Below, piece after piece: positions 25,925 through 39,549 of a DNA stretch of 64,000 bases (the first letter of the stretch is position 1; every line of letters begins with the position of its first letter). Position numbers and translations under genes: made by a program. Below the pieces are notes generated by a model. That model was not told the DNA's origin, ran no database searches, and worked only from the letters and a program-made list of their open reading frames with translations. The DNA comes from Megalopta genalis (lineage: Eukaryota > Arthropoda > Insecta > Hymenoptera > Halictidae). Location: assembly GCF_051020955.1 (NCBI RefSeq), contig NW_027476794.1, forward strand, positions 1 to 64,000, written 5' to 3'.

Positions 25925-28900
25925 AATAAACGAGTTAGCTTCAAATCCATGCGGAATACATGATGTAGCTTCAAATCAATGCGATGTAGAAGGTTTGGCT
26001 TGAAATCCATGCGAAACAATTGATGTAGCTTCAAATCAATACGATGTAGAAGGTTTGGCTTGAAATCCATGCGAAAGAAATGCTTTAGCTTCAAATACTT
26101 GCGATATAAGTGATGTAGCTTCTAATGCAGGCGAATAAACGAGTTTGCTTCAAATCCCTGCGAAACACATGATGTAGATTCAAATCAATGCGATGAAGAT
26201 GGCTTAGAATCAAATCCATGCGAAACAAATCATTTAGCTTCAAATACTTCCGATATAAGTCATAGCTTCAAATGCAGGTGAAATAAACGATTTAGCTTCA
26301 AAGCCATGCGGAACACATGATGTAACTTAAAATCTATGCGATGTAGAAGGGTTGGCTTGAAATCCCTGCGAAACAATTGATGTAGCTTCAAATCAATGCG
26401 ATGTAGAAGGTTTGGCTGGAAATCCATGCGAAACAAATGATTTAGCTTCAAATACTTGCGATATAAGTGATATAGCTTCAAATGCTGGCGAAATAAACGA
26501 GTTGGCTTCAAATCCATGCGAAACACATGTTGTAGCATCAAATCAATGCGATGTAGAAGGCTTAGCTTCAAATCCATGCGAAAGAAATGCTTTAGCTTCG
26601 AATACTTGCGATATAAGTGATGTAGCTTCAAATGCAGGCGAAACAAATGATTTAGCTTCAAATACTTGCGATATAAGTGATATATCTTCAAATGCTGGCG
26701 AAAAAAATGAGTGGGCTTCAAATCCATGCGAAACACATGTTGTAGCATCAAATCAATGCGATGTAGAAGGTTTGGCTTGAAATCAATGCGAAACAAATGA
26801 TTTAGCTTCAAATACTTGCGATATAAGTGATATAGCTTCAAATGCTGACGAAATAAACGAGTTAGCTTCAAAGCCATGCGAAACACATGATGTAGCTTCA
26901 AATCAATGCGATGTAGAAGGTTCAGCTACAAATCCATGTGAAACAAATGATTTAGCTTCAAATACTTGCGATATAAGTGATATAGCTTCAAATGCTGGCG
27001 AAATAAACGAGTTGGATTCAAATCCATGCGAAACACATGTTGTAGCATCAAATCATTGCGATGTAGAAGACTTAGCTTCAAATCCATGCGAAAGAAATGC
27101 TTTAGCTTCGAATACTTGCGATATAAGTGATGTAGCTTCAAATGCAGGCGAAATAAACGAGTTAGCTTCAAATCCATGCGGAATACATGATGTAGCTTCA
27201 AATCAAAGCGATGAAGATGGTTTAGAGTCAAATCCATGCGAAACAAATGATTTAGCTACAAATACGTGCGATATAAGTGATATAGCTTAAAATGCTGGCG
27301 AAATAAACGAGTTGGCATCAAATACATGCGAAACACATGTTGTAGCATCAAATCAATGCGATGTAGAAGGTTTAGCTTCAAATCCATGCGAAAGAAATGC
27401 TTTAACTTCAAATACTTGCGATATAAGTGATATAGTTTCAAATTCTGGCGAAATAAACGAGTTAGCTTCAAATCCATGCGAACCACATGATGTAGTTTCA
27501 AATCAATGCTATGTAGAAGGTTTATCTTCAAATCCATGCGAATCAAATGATTTAGCATCAAATACTTGCGATATAAGCGAGTTAGCTTCAAATCCATGCG
27601 AACCACGTGATGTAGTTTCAAATCAATGCTATGTAGAAGGTTTATCTTCAAATCCATGCGAATCAAATGATTTAGCATCAAATACTTGCGATATAAGCGA
27701 TACAGTTTCAAATCCTGGCGAAATAAACGAGATAGCTTCAAACCCATGCGAAAACCACGATGTAGCATGAAATTAATGCGATGTGGAAGGTTTAGCTTCA
27801 AATCCATGCGAAACAAATGATTTAGCTACAAATACTTGCGATGTAAATGATATAGCTTCAAATGCTGGCGAAATAAACGAGTTAGCTTCAAATCCATGCG
27901 AAACAAATGATTTAGCTACAAATACTTGCGATGTAAGTGATATAGCTTCAAATGCTGGCGAAATAAACGAGTTGGATTCAAATCCATGCGAAACACATGT
28001 TGTAGCATCAAATCAATGCGATGTAGAAGGCTTAGCTTCAAATCCATGCGAAAGAAATGCTTTAGCTTCGAATACTTGCGATATAAGTGATGTAGCTTCA
28101 AATGCAGGCGAAATAAACGAGTTAGCTTCAAATCCATGCGGAATACATGATGTAGCTTCAAATCAAAGCGATGAAGATGGTTTAGAGTCAAATCCATGCG
28201 AAACAAATGATTTAGCTTCAAATACTTACGATATAAGTGATATAGCATCAAATGCTGACGAAATAAACGAGATGGCTTCAAATCCATGCGGAGCCCACGA
28301 TGTAGCTTCAAATTAATGCGATGTAGAAGATTTAGTTTCAAATCCATGCGAAACAAATGATTTAGCTACAAATACTTGCAATATAAGTGATATAGCTTCA
28401 AATGCTGGCGAAATAAACGAGTTGGATTCAAATCCATGCGAAACACATGTTGTAGCATCAAATCAATGCGATGTAGAAGGCTTAGCTTCAAATCCATGCG
28501 AAAGAAATGCTTTAGCTTCGAATACTTGCGATATAAGTGATATAGCTTCAAATGCTGGCGAAATAAACGAGTTGGATTCAAATCCATGCGAAACACATGT
28601 TGTAGCATCAAATCAATGCGATGTAGAAGGCTTAGCTTCAAATCCATGCGAAAGAAATGCTTTAGCTTCGAATACTTGCGATATAAGTGATGTAGCTTCA
28701 AATGCAGGCGAAATAAACGAGTTAGCTTCAAATCCATGCGGAATACATGATGTAGCTTCAAATCAAAGCGATGAAGATGGTTTAGAGTCAAATCCATGCG
28801 AAACAAATGATTTAGCTACAAATACGTGCGATATAAGTGATATAGCTTCAAATGCTGACGAAATAAACGAGATAGCTTCAAACCCATGCGAAAACCACGA

Positions 28901-31900
28901 TGTAGCTTCAAATTAATGCGATGTAGAAGATTTAGCTTCAAATCCATGCGAAACAAATGATTTAGCTACAAATACTTGCAATATAAGTGATATAGCTTCA
29001 AATGCTGGCGAAATAAACGAGTTGGCTTCAAATCCATGCGAAACACATGTTGTAGCATCAAATCATTGCGATGTAGAAGGCTTAGCTTCAAATCCATGCG
29101 AAAGAAATGCTTTAGCTTCAAATACTTGCGATATAAGTGATGTAGCTTCAAATGCAGGCGAATAAACGAGTTTGCTTCAAATCCATGCAAAACACATGTT
29201 GTAGCATCAGATCATTGCGATGTAGAAGGCTTAGCTTCAAATCCATGCGAAAGAAATGCTTTAGCTTCAAATACTTGCGATATAAGTGATGTAGCTTCAA
29301 ATGCAGGCGAATAAACGAGTTTGCTTCAAATCCATGCGAAACAAGTGATGTAGCTTCAAATCAATGCCATGTAGGAGGTTTTGCTTGAAATGCATGAGAA
29401 ACAAAGGATGTAGCTTCAAATCAATGCGATGTAGAAGGTTTCGCTTGAAATCCATGCGAATGAAATGCTTTAGCTTCAAATACTTGCGATATAAGTGACG
29501 TAGCTTCAAATGCAGGCGAATAAACGAGTTTGCTTCAAATCCCTGCGAAACACATGATGTAGCTTCAAATCAATGCGATGAAGATGGTTTAGAATCAAAT
29601 CCATGCGAAACAAATGATTTTGCTACAAATACTTGCGATATAAGTGATATAACTTCAAATGCTGGCGAAATAAACGAGATAGCTTCAAATCCATGCGAAA
29701 CCCACGATATAGCTTCAAATTAATGCGATGTAGAAGGTTTAGCTTCAAACCCATGCGAAAGAAATGATTTAGCTACAAATACTTGCGATACAAGTGATAT
29801 AGCTTCAAATGCTGGCGAATAAACGAGTTTGCTTCTAATCCATGCGAAACACATGTTGTAGCATCAAATCATTGCGATGTAGAAGGCTTAGCTTCAAATC
29901 CATGCGAAAGAAATGCTTTAGCTTCAAATACTTGCGATATAAGTGATGTAGCTTCAAATGCAGGCGAATAAACGAGTTTGCTTCTAATCCATGCGAAACA
30001 CATGTTGTAGCATCAAATCATTGCGATGTAGAAGGCTTAGCTTCAAATCCATGCGAAAGAAATGCTTTAGCTTCAAATACTTGCGATATAAGTGATGTAG
30101 CTTCAAATGCAGGCGAATAAACGAGTTTGCTTCAAATCCATGCGAAACAAGTGATGTAGCTTCAAATCAATGCGATGTAGAAGGTTCAGCTACAAATCCA
30201 TGTGAAACAAATGATTTAGCTTCAAATACTTGCGATATAAGTGATATAGCTTCAAATGAAGGCGAAATAAACGAGTTGGCTTCAAATCCTTGCGAAACAC
30301 ATGTTGTAGCATCAAATCATTGCGATGTAGAAGGCTTAGCTTCAAATCCATGCGAAAGAAATGCTTTAGCTTCAAATACTTGCGATATAAGTGATGTAGC
30401 TTCAAATGCAGGCGAATAAACGAGTTTGCTTCAAATCCCTGCGAAACACATGATGTAGCTTCAAATCAATGCGATGAAGATGGTTTAGAATCAAATCCAT
30501 GCGAAACAAATCATTTAGCTTCAAATACTTGCGATATAAGTGATATAGCTTCAAATGCTGACGAAATAAACGAGATAGCTTGAAACCCATGCGAAAACCA
30601 CGATGTAGCATGAAATTAATGCGATGTGGAAGGTTTAGCTTCAAATCCATGCGAAACAAATGATTTAGCTACAAATACATGCGATGTAAGTGATATAGCT
30701 TCAAATGCTGGCGAAATAATCGAGTTAGCTTCAAATCCATGCGAATCACATGACGTAGCTTCAAATCAATGCTATGTAGAAGGTTTATCTTCAAATCCAT
30801 GCGAATCAAATGATTTAGCTTCAAATACTTGCGATATAAGTGATATGGTTTCAAATTCTGGCGAAATAACCGAGTTAGCTTCAAATCCATGCGAAACACA
30901 TGATGTAGCTTCAAATCAATGCGATGTAGATGGTTCAGCTACAAATCTATGTGAAACAAATGATTTAGCTTCAAATACTTGCGATATAAGTGATATAGTT
31001 TCAAATACATGCGATATAAGGAATGTAGCTTCAAATGCTGGCGAAATAAACGAGTTTTCTTCAAATCCATGCGAAACACATGATGTAGGTTCAAATCAAA
31101 GCGATGTAGAAGGATTGGTTTCAAATCCATGTTAAACAAATGATCTTGATTCAAATACTTGTGATTTAAGTGATATGGCTTCAAATGCAGGCGAAATAAA
31201 CGATTTAGCTTCAAATCCATGCGGAACACATGATGTAGCTTCAAATCAATGCTATGTAAAAGGTTTATCTTCAAATCCATGCGAATCAAATGATTTAGCT
31301 TCAAATACTTGCGATATAAGTGACATAGCTTCAAATGCTTGCGAAATAAACGAGTTGGCTTCAAATCCATGCGAAACACATGTTGAAGCATCAAATCAAT
31401 GCGATGTAGAAGGCTTAGCTTCAAATCCATGCGAAAGAAATGCTTTAGCTTCAAATACTTGCGATATAAGTGATGTAGCTTCAAATCCAGGCGAAATAAA
31501 CGAGTTAGCTTCAAATCCATGCGGAATACATGATGTAGCTTCAAATCAATGCGATGTAGAAGGTTTGGCTTGAAATCCATGCGAAACAATTGATGTAGCT
31601 TCAAATCAATACGATGTAGAAGGTTTGGCTTGAAATCCATGCGAAAGAAATGCTTTAGCTTCAAATACTTGCGATATAAGTGATGTAGCTTCTAATGCAG
31701 GCGAATAAACGAGTTTACTTCAAATCCCTGCGAAACACATGATGTAGCTTCAAATCAATGCGATGAAGATGGCTTAGAATCAAATCCATGCGAAACAAAC
31801 CATTTAGCTTCAAATACTTCCGATATAAGTCATAGCTTCAAATGCAGGTGAAATAAACGATTTAGCTTCAAAGCCATGCGGAACACATGATGTAACTTAA

Positions 31901-33920
31901 AATCTATGCGATGTAGAAGGGTTGGCTTGAAATCCCTGCGAAACAATTGATGTAGCTTCAAATCAATGCGATGTAGAAGGTTTAGCTGGAAATACATGCG
32001 AAACAAATTATTTAGCTTCAAATACTTGCGATATAAGTGATATAGCTTCAAATGCTGGCGAAATAAACGAGTTGGCTTCAAATCCATGCGAAACACATGT
32101 TGTAGCATCAAATCAATGCGATGTAGAAGGCTTAGCTTCAAATCCATGCGAAAGAAATGCTTTAGCTTCGAATACTTGCGATATAAGTGATGTAGCTTCA
32201 AATGCAGGCGAAACAAATGATTTAGCTTCAAATACTTGCGATATAAGTGATATATCTTCAAATGCTGGCGAAAAAAATGAGTGAGCTTCAAATCCATTCG
32301 AAACACATGTTGTAGCATCAAATCAATGCGATGTAGAAGGTTTGGCTTGAAATCAATGCGAAACAAATGATTTAGCTTCAAATACTTGCGATATAAGTGA
32401 TATAGCTTCAAATGCTGACGAAATAAACGAGTTAGCTTCAAAGCCATGCGAAACACATGATGTAGCTTCAAATCAATGCGATGTAGAAGGTTCAGCTACA
32501 AATCCATGTGAAACAAATGATTTAGCTTCAAATACTTGCGATATAAGTGATATAGTTTCAAATTGTGGCGAAATAATCGAGTTAGCTTCAAATCCATGCG
32601 AAACCCACGATGTAGCTTCAAATTAATGCGATGTAGAAGGTTTAGCTACAAATTCATGCGAAACAAATGATTTAGCTACAAATACTTGCGATATAAGTGA
32701 CATAGCTTCAAATGCTGGCGAAATAAACGAGTTAGCTTCCAATCCATGCGAATCACTTGATGTAGCTTCAAATCAGTGCTATGTAGAAGGTTTAGCTTCA
32801 AATCCATGCGAAACAAATGATTTAGCTACAAATACGTGCGATATAAGTGATATAGCTTAAAATGCTGGCGAAATAAACGAGTTGTCTTCAAATCCATGCG
32901 AAACACATGTTGTAGCATCAAATCAATGCGATGTAGAAGGTTTAGCTTCAAATCCATGCGAAAGAAATGCTTTAACTTCAAATACTTGCGATATAAGTGA
33001 TATAGTTTCAAATTCTGGCGAAATAAACGAGATAGCTTCAAACCCATGCGAAAACCACGATGTAGCATAAAATTAATGCGATGTGGAAGGTTTAGCTTCA
33101 AATCCATGCGAAACAAATGATTTAGCTACAAATACTTGCGATGTAAGTGATATAGCTTAAAATGCTGGCGAAATAAACGAGTTAGCTTCAAATCCATGCG
33201 AAACACATGATGTAGCTTCAAATCAATGCGATGTAGAAGGTTCAGCTACAAATCCATGTGAAACAAATGCTTTAACTGCAAATACTTGCGATATAAGTGA
33301 TATAGTTTCAAATTCTGGCGAAATAAACGAGTTAGCTTCAAATCCATGCGAATCACATGATGTAGCTTCAAATCAATGCTATGTAGAAGGTTTATCTTCA
33401 AATCCATGCGAATCAAATGATTTAGCTTCAAATACTTGCGATACAAGTGATACAGTTTGAAATTCTGGCGAAATAAGCGAGATAGCTTCAAACCCATGCG
33501 AAAACCACGATGTAGCATAAAATTAATGCGATGTGGAAGGTTTAGCTTCAAATCCATGCGAAACAAATGATTTAGCTACAAATACTTGCGATGTAAGTGA
33601 TATAGCTTCAAATGCTGGCGAAATAAACGAGTTGGCTTCAAATCCATGCGAAACACATGTTGTAGCATCAAATCATTGCGATGTAGGAGGCTTAGCTTCA
33701 AATCCATGCGAAAGAAATGCTTTAGCTTCAAATACTTGCGATATAAGTGATGTAGCTTCAAATGCAGGCGAATAAACGAGTTCGCTTCAAATCCATGCGA
33801 AACACATGATGTAGCTTCAAATCAAAACGATGAAGATGGTTTAGAATCAAATCCATGCGAAACAAATGATTTAGCTACAAATACGTGCGATATAAGTGAT
33901 ATAGCTTAAAATGCTGGCGA
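25925..33920. repeat. Macro-block copy I (7,996 bp)
   Basis: First of three consecutive copies of a block. 25,925-27,400 recurs at 33,921-35,396 (offset 7,996) and the whole block recurs at 39,550-47,545 (offset 13,625). Private to copy I is an a at 27,324 where copies II and III have c. Anchors: taggaggttttgc at 29,372 and ccatgttaaac at 31,127. All of it is satellite units. Confidence 0.9.
27458..27697. repeat. 120 bp tandem duplication creating a hybrid D/E unit
   Basis: 27,458-27,577 is repeated at 27,578-27,697 with one difference (cacatga versus cacgtga). At the joint a D-type unit runs straight into an E-type tail (gatataagcgagttagc), so the crossover occurred inside a unit at a shared cga. 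The same structure is at 41,083-41,322 in copy III. Copy II lost it with its internal deletion. Confidence 0.88.
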
Positions 33921-36900
33921 AATAAACGAGTTAGCTTCAAATCCATGCGGAATACATGATGTAGCTTCAAATCAATGCGATGTAGAAGGTTTGGCTTGAA
34001 ATCCATGCGAAACAATTGATGTAGCTTCAAATCAATACGATGTAGAAGGTTTGGCTTGAAATCCATGCGAAAGAAATGCTTTAGCTTCAAATACTTGCGA
34101 TATAAGTGATGTAGCTTCTAATGCAGGCGAATAAACGAGTTTGCTTCAAATCCCTGCGAAACACATGATGTAGATTCAAATCAATGCGATGAAGATGGCT
34201 TAGAATCAAATCCATGCGAAACAAATCATTTAGCTTCAAATACTTCCGATATAAGTCATAGCTTCAAATGCAGGTGAAATAAACGATTTAGCTTCAAAGC
34301 CATGCGGAACACATGATGTAACTTAAAATCTATGCGATGTAGAAGGGTTGGCTTGAAATCCCTGCGAAACAATTGATGTAGCTTCAAATCAATGCGATGT
34401 AGAAGGTTTGGCTGGAAATCCATGCGAAACAAATGATTTAGCTTCAAATACTTGCGATATAAGTGATATAGCTTCAAATGCTGGCGAAATAAACGAGTTG
34501 GCTTCAAATCCATGCGAAACACATGTTGTAGCATCAAATCAATGCGATGTAGAAGGCTTAGCTTCAAATCCATGCGAAAGAAATGCTTTAGCTTCGAATA
34601 CTTGCGATATAAGTGATGTAGCTTCAAATGCAGGCGAAACAAATGATTTAGCTTCAAATACTTGCGATATAAGTGATATATCTTCAAATGCTGGCGAAAA
34701 AAATGAGTGGGCTTCAAATCCATGCGAAACACATGTTGTAGCATCAAATCAATGCGATGTAGAAGGTTTGGCTTGAAATCAATGCGAAACAAATGATTTA
34801 GCTTCAAATACTTGCGATATAAGTGATATAGCTTCAAATGCTGACGAAATAAACGAGTTAGCTTCAAAGCCATGCGAAACACATGATGTAGCTTCAAATC
34901 AATGCGATGTAGAAGGTTCAGCTACAAATCCATGTGAAACAAATGATTTAGCTTCAAATACTTGCGATATAAGTGATATAGCTTCAAATGCTGGCGAAAT
35001 AAACGAGTTGGATTCAAATCCATGCGAAACACATGTTGTAGCATCAAATCATTGCGATGTAGAAGACTTAGCTTCAAATCCATGCGAAAGAAATGCTTTA
35101 GCTTCGAATACTTGCGATATAAGTGATGTAGCTTCAAATGCAGGCGAAATAAACGAGTTAGCTTCAAATCCATGCGGAATACATGATGTAGCTTCAAATC
35201 AAAGCGATGAAGATGGTTTAGAGTCAAATCCATGCGAAACAAATGATTTAGCTACAAATACGTGCGATATAAGTGATATAGCTTAAAATGCTGGCGAAAT
35301 AAACGAGTTGGCATCAAATCCATGCGAAACACATGTTGTAGCATCAAATCAATGCGATGTAGAAGGTTTAGCTTCAAATCCATGCGAAAGAAATGCTTTA
35401 GCTTCAAATACTTGCGATATAAGTGATGTAGCTTCAAATGCAGGCGAATAAACGAGTTTGCTTCTAATCCATGCGAAACACATGTTGTAGCATCAAATCA
35501 TTGCGATGTAGAAGGCTTAGCTTCAAATCCATGCGAAAGAAATGCTTTAGCTTCAAATACTTGCGATATAAGTGATGTAGCTTCAAATGCAGGCGAATAA
35601 ACGAGTTTGCTTCTAATCCATGCGAAACACATGTTGTAGCATCAAATCATTGCGATGTAGAAGGCTTAGCTTCAAATCCATGCGAAAGAAATGCTTTAGC
35701 TTCAAATACTTGCGATATAAGTGATGTAGCTTCAAATGCAGGCGAATAAACGAGTTTGCTTCAAATCCATGCGAAACAAGTGATGTAGCTTCAAATCAAT
35801 GCGATGTAGAAGGTTCAGCTACAAATCCATGTGAAACAAATGATTTAGCTTCAAATACTTGCGATATAAGTGATATAGCTTCAAATGAAGGCGAAATAAA
35901 CGAGTTGGCTTCAAATCCTTGCGAAACACATGTTGTAGCATCAAATCATTGCGATGTAGAAGGCTTAGCTTCAAATCCATGCGAAAGAAATGCTTTAGCT
36001 TCAAATACTTGCGATATAAGTGATGTAGCTTCAAATGCAGGCGAATAAACGAGTTTGCTTCAAATCCCTGCGAAACACATGATGTAGCTTCAAATCAATG
36101 CGATGAAGATGGTTTAGAATCAAATCCATGCGAAACAAATCATTTAGCTTCAAATACTTGCGATATAAGTGATATAGCTTCAAATGCTGACGAAATAAAC
36201 GAGATAGCTTGAAACCCATGCGAAAACCACGATGTAGCATGAAATTAATGCGATGTGGAAGGTTTAGCTTCAAATCCATGCGAAACAAATGATTTAGCTA
36301 CAAATACATGCGATGTAAGTGATATAGCTTCAAATGCTGGCGAAATAATCGAGTTAGCTTCAAATCCATGCGAATCACATGACGTAGCTTCAAATCAATG
36401 CTATGTAGAAGGTTTATCTTCAAATCCATGCGAATCAAATGATTTAGCTTCAAATACTTGCGATATAAGTGATATGGTTTCAAATTCTGGCGAAATAACC
36501 GAGTTAGCTTCAAATCCATGCGAAACACATGATGTAGCTTCAAATCAATGCGATGTAGATGGTTCAGCTACAAATCTATGTGAAACAAATGATTTAGCTT
36601 CAAATACTTGCGATATAAGTGATATAGTTTCAAATACATGCGATATAAGGAATGTAGCTTCAAATGCTGGCGAAATAAACGAGTTTTCTTCAAATCCATG
36701 CGAAACACATGATGTAGGTTCAAATCAAAGCGATGTAGAAGGATTGGTTTCAAATCCATGTTAAACAAATGATCTTGATTCAAATACTTGTGATTTAAGT
36801 GATATGGCTTCAAATGCAGGCGAAATAAACGATTTAGCTTCAAATCCATGCGGAACACATGATGTAGCTTCAAATCAATGCTATGTAAAAGGTTTATCTT

Positions 36901-39549
36901 CAAATCCATGCGAATCAAATGATTTAGCTTCAAATACTTGCGATATAAGTGACATAGCTTCAAATGCTTGCGAAATAAACGAGTTGGCTTCAAATCCATG
37001 CGAAACACATGTTGAAGCATCAAATCAATGCGATGTAGAAGGCTTAGCTTCAAATCCATGCGAAAGAAATGCTTTAGCTTCAAATACTTGCGATATAAGT
37101 GATGTAGCTTCAAATCCAGGCGAAATAAACGAGTTAGCTTCAAATCCATGCGGAATACATGATGTAGCTTCAAATCAATGCGATGTAGAAGGTTTGGCTT
37201 GAAATCCATGCGAAACAATTGATGTAGCTTCAAATCAATACGATGTAGAAGGTTTGGCTTGAAATCCATGCGAAAGAAATGCTTTAGCTTCAAATACTTG
37301 CGATATAAGTGATGTAGCTTCTAATGCAGGCGAATAAACGAGTTTACTTCAAATCCCTGCGAAACACATGATGTAGCTTCAAATCAATGCGATGAAGATG
37401 GCTTAGAATCAAATCCATGCGAAACAAACCATTTAGCTTCAAATACTTCCGATATAAGTCATAGCTTCAAATGCAGGTGAAATAAACGATTTAGCTTCAA
37501 AGCCATGCGGAACACATGATGTAACTTAAAATCTATGCGATGTAGAAGGGTTGGCTTGAAATCCCTGCGAAACAATTGATGTAGCTTCAAATCAATGCGA
37601 TGTAGAAGGTTTAGCTGGAAATACATGCGAAACAAATTATTTAGCTTCAAATACTTGCGATATAAGTGATATAGCTTCAAATGCTGGCGAAATAAACGAG
37701 TTGGCTTCAAATCCATGCGAAACACATGTTGTAGCATCAAATCAATGCGATGTAGAAGGCTTAGCTTCAAATCCATGCGAAAGAAATGCTTTAGCTTCGA
37801 ATACTTGCGATATAAGTGATGTAGCTTCAAATGCAGGCGAAACAAATGATTTAGCTTCAAATACTTGCGATATAAGTGATATATCTTCAAATGCTGGCGA
37901 AAAAAATGAGTGAGCTTCAAATCCATTCGAAACACATGTTGTAGCATCAAATCAATGCGATGTAGAAGGTTTGGCTTGAAATCAATGCGAAACAAATGAT
38001 TTAGCTTCAAATACTTGCGATATAAGTGATATAGCTTCAAATGCTGACGAAATAAACGAGTTAGCTTCAAAGCCATGCGAAACACATGATGTAGCTTCAA
38101 ATCAATGCGATGTAGAAGGTTCAGCTACAAATCCATGTGAAACAAATGATTTAGCTTCAAATACTTGCGATATAAGTGATATAGTTTCAAATTGTGGCGA
38201 AATAATCGAGTTAGCTTCAAATCCATGCGAAACCCACGATGTAGCTTCAAATTAATGCGATGTAGAAGGTTTAGCTACAAATTCATGCGAAACAAATGAT
38301 TTAGCTACAAATACTTGCGATATAAGTGACATAGCTTCAAATGCTGGCGAAATAAACGAGTTAGCTTCCAATCCATGCGAATCACTTGATGTAGCTTCAA
38401 ATCAGTGCTATGTAGAAGGTTTAGCTTCAAATCCATGCGAAACAAATGATTTAGCTACAAATACGTGCGATATAAGTGATATAGCTTAAAATGCTGGCGA
38501 AATAAACGAGTTGTCTTCAAATCCATGCGAAACACATGTTGTAGCATCAAATCAATGCGATGTAGAAGGTTTAGCTTCAAATCCATGCGAAAGAAATGCT
38601 TTAACTTCAAATACTTGCGATATAAGTGATATAGTTTCAAATTCTGGCGAAATAAACGAGATAGCTTCAAACCCATGCGAAAACCACGATGTAGCATAAA
38701 ATTAATGCGATGTGGAAGGTTTAGCTTCAAATCCATGCGAAACAAATGATTTAGCTACAAATACTTGCGATGTAAGTGATATAGCTTAAAATGCTGGCGA
38801 AATAAACGAGTTAGCTTCAAATCCATGCGAAACACATGATGTAGCTTCAAATCAATGCGATGTAGAAGGTTCAGCTACAAATCCATGTGAAACAAATGCT
38901 TTAACTGCAAATACTTGCGATATAAGTGATATAGTTTCAAATTCTGGCGAAATAAACGAGTTAGCTTCAAATCCATGCGAATCACATGATGTAGCTTCAA
39001 ATCAATGCTATGTAGAAGGTTTATCTTCAAATCCATGCGAATCAAATGATTTAGCTTCAAATACTTGCGATACAAGTGATACAGTTTGAAATTCTGGCGA
39101 AATAAGCGAGATAGCTTCAAACCCATGCGAAAACCACGATGTAGCATAAAATTAATGCGATGTGGAAGGTTTAGCTTCAAATCCATGCGAAACAAATGAT
39201 TTAGCTACAAATACTTGCGATGTAAGTGATATAGCTTCAAATGCTGGCGAAATAAACGAGTTGGCTTCAAATCCATGCGAAACACATGTTGTAGCATCAA
39301 ATCATTGCGATGTAGGAGGCTTAGCTTCAAATCCATGCGAAAGAAATGCTTTAGCTTCAAATACTTGCGATATAAGTGATGTAGCTTCAAATGCAGGCGA
39401 ATAAACGAGTTCGCTTCAAATCCATGCGAAACACATGATGTAGCTTCAAATCAAAACGATGAAGATGGTTTAGAATCAAATCCATGCGAAACAAATGATT
39501 TAGCTACAAATACGTGCGATATAAGTGATATAGCTTAAAATGCTGGCGA
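33921..39549. repeat. Macro-block copy II (5,629 bp, internally deleted)
   Basis: 33,921-35,396 equals the start of copy I. From about 35,401 the sequence continues as 29,772 onward (offset 5,629), so 2,367 bp corresponding to 27,401-29,767 are missing. The join lies at about 35,396-35,401 in a shared gctttagcttcaaata. Consistent with this, the taggaggttttgc anchor is absent here. The remainder (35,459-39,549) matched copy I in every line compared. Confidence 0.9.
35380..35460. other. Deletion junction in macro-block copy II
   Basis: Left of about 35,396 the sequence follows 27,400 (offset 7,996). Right of about 35,401 it follows the 29,772 region (offset 5,629), passing through a 29 bp E unit at 35,448. 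The junction is homologous and in unit register, consistent with unequal exchange or slippage between units rather than end joining at random sequence. Confidence 0.8.
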
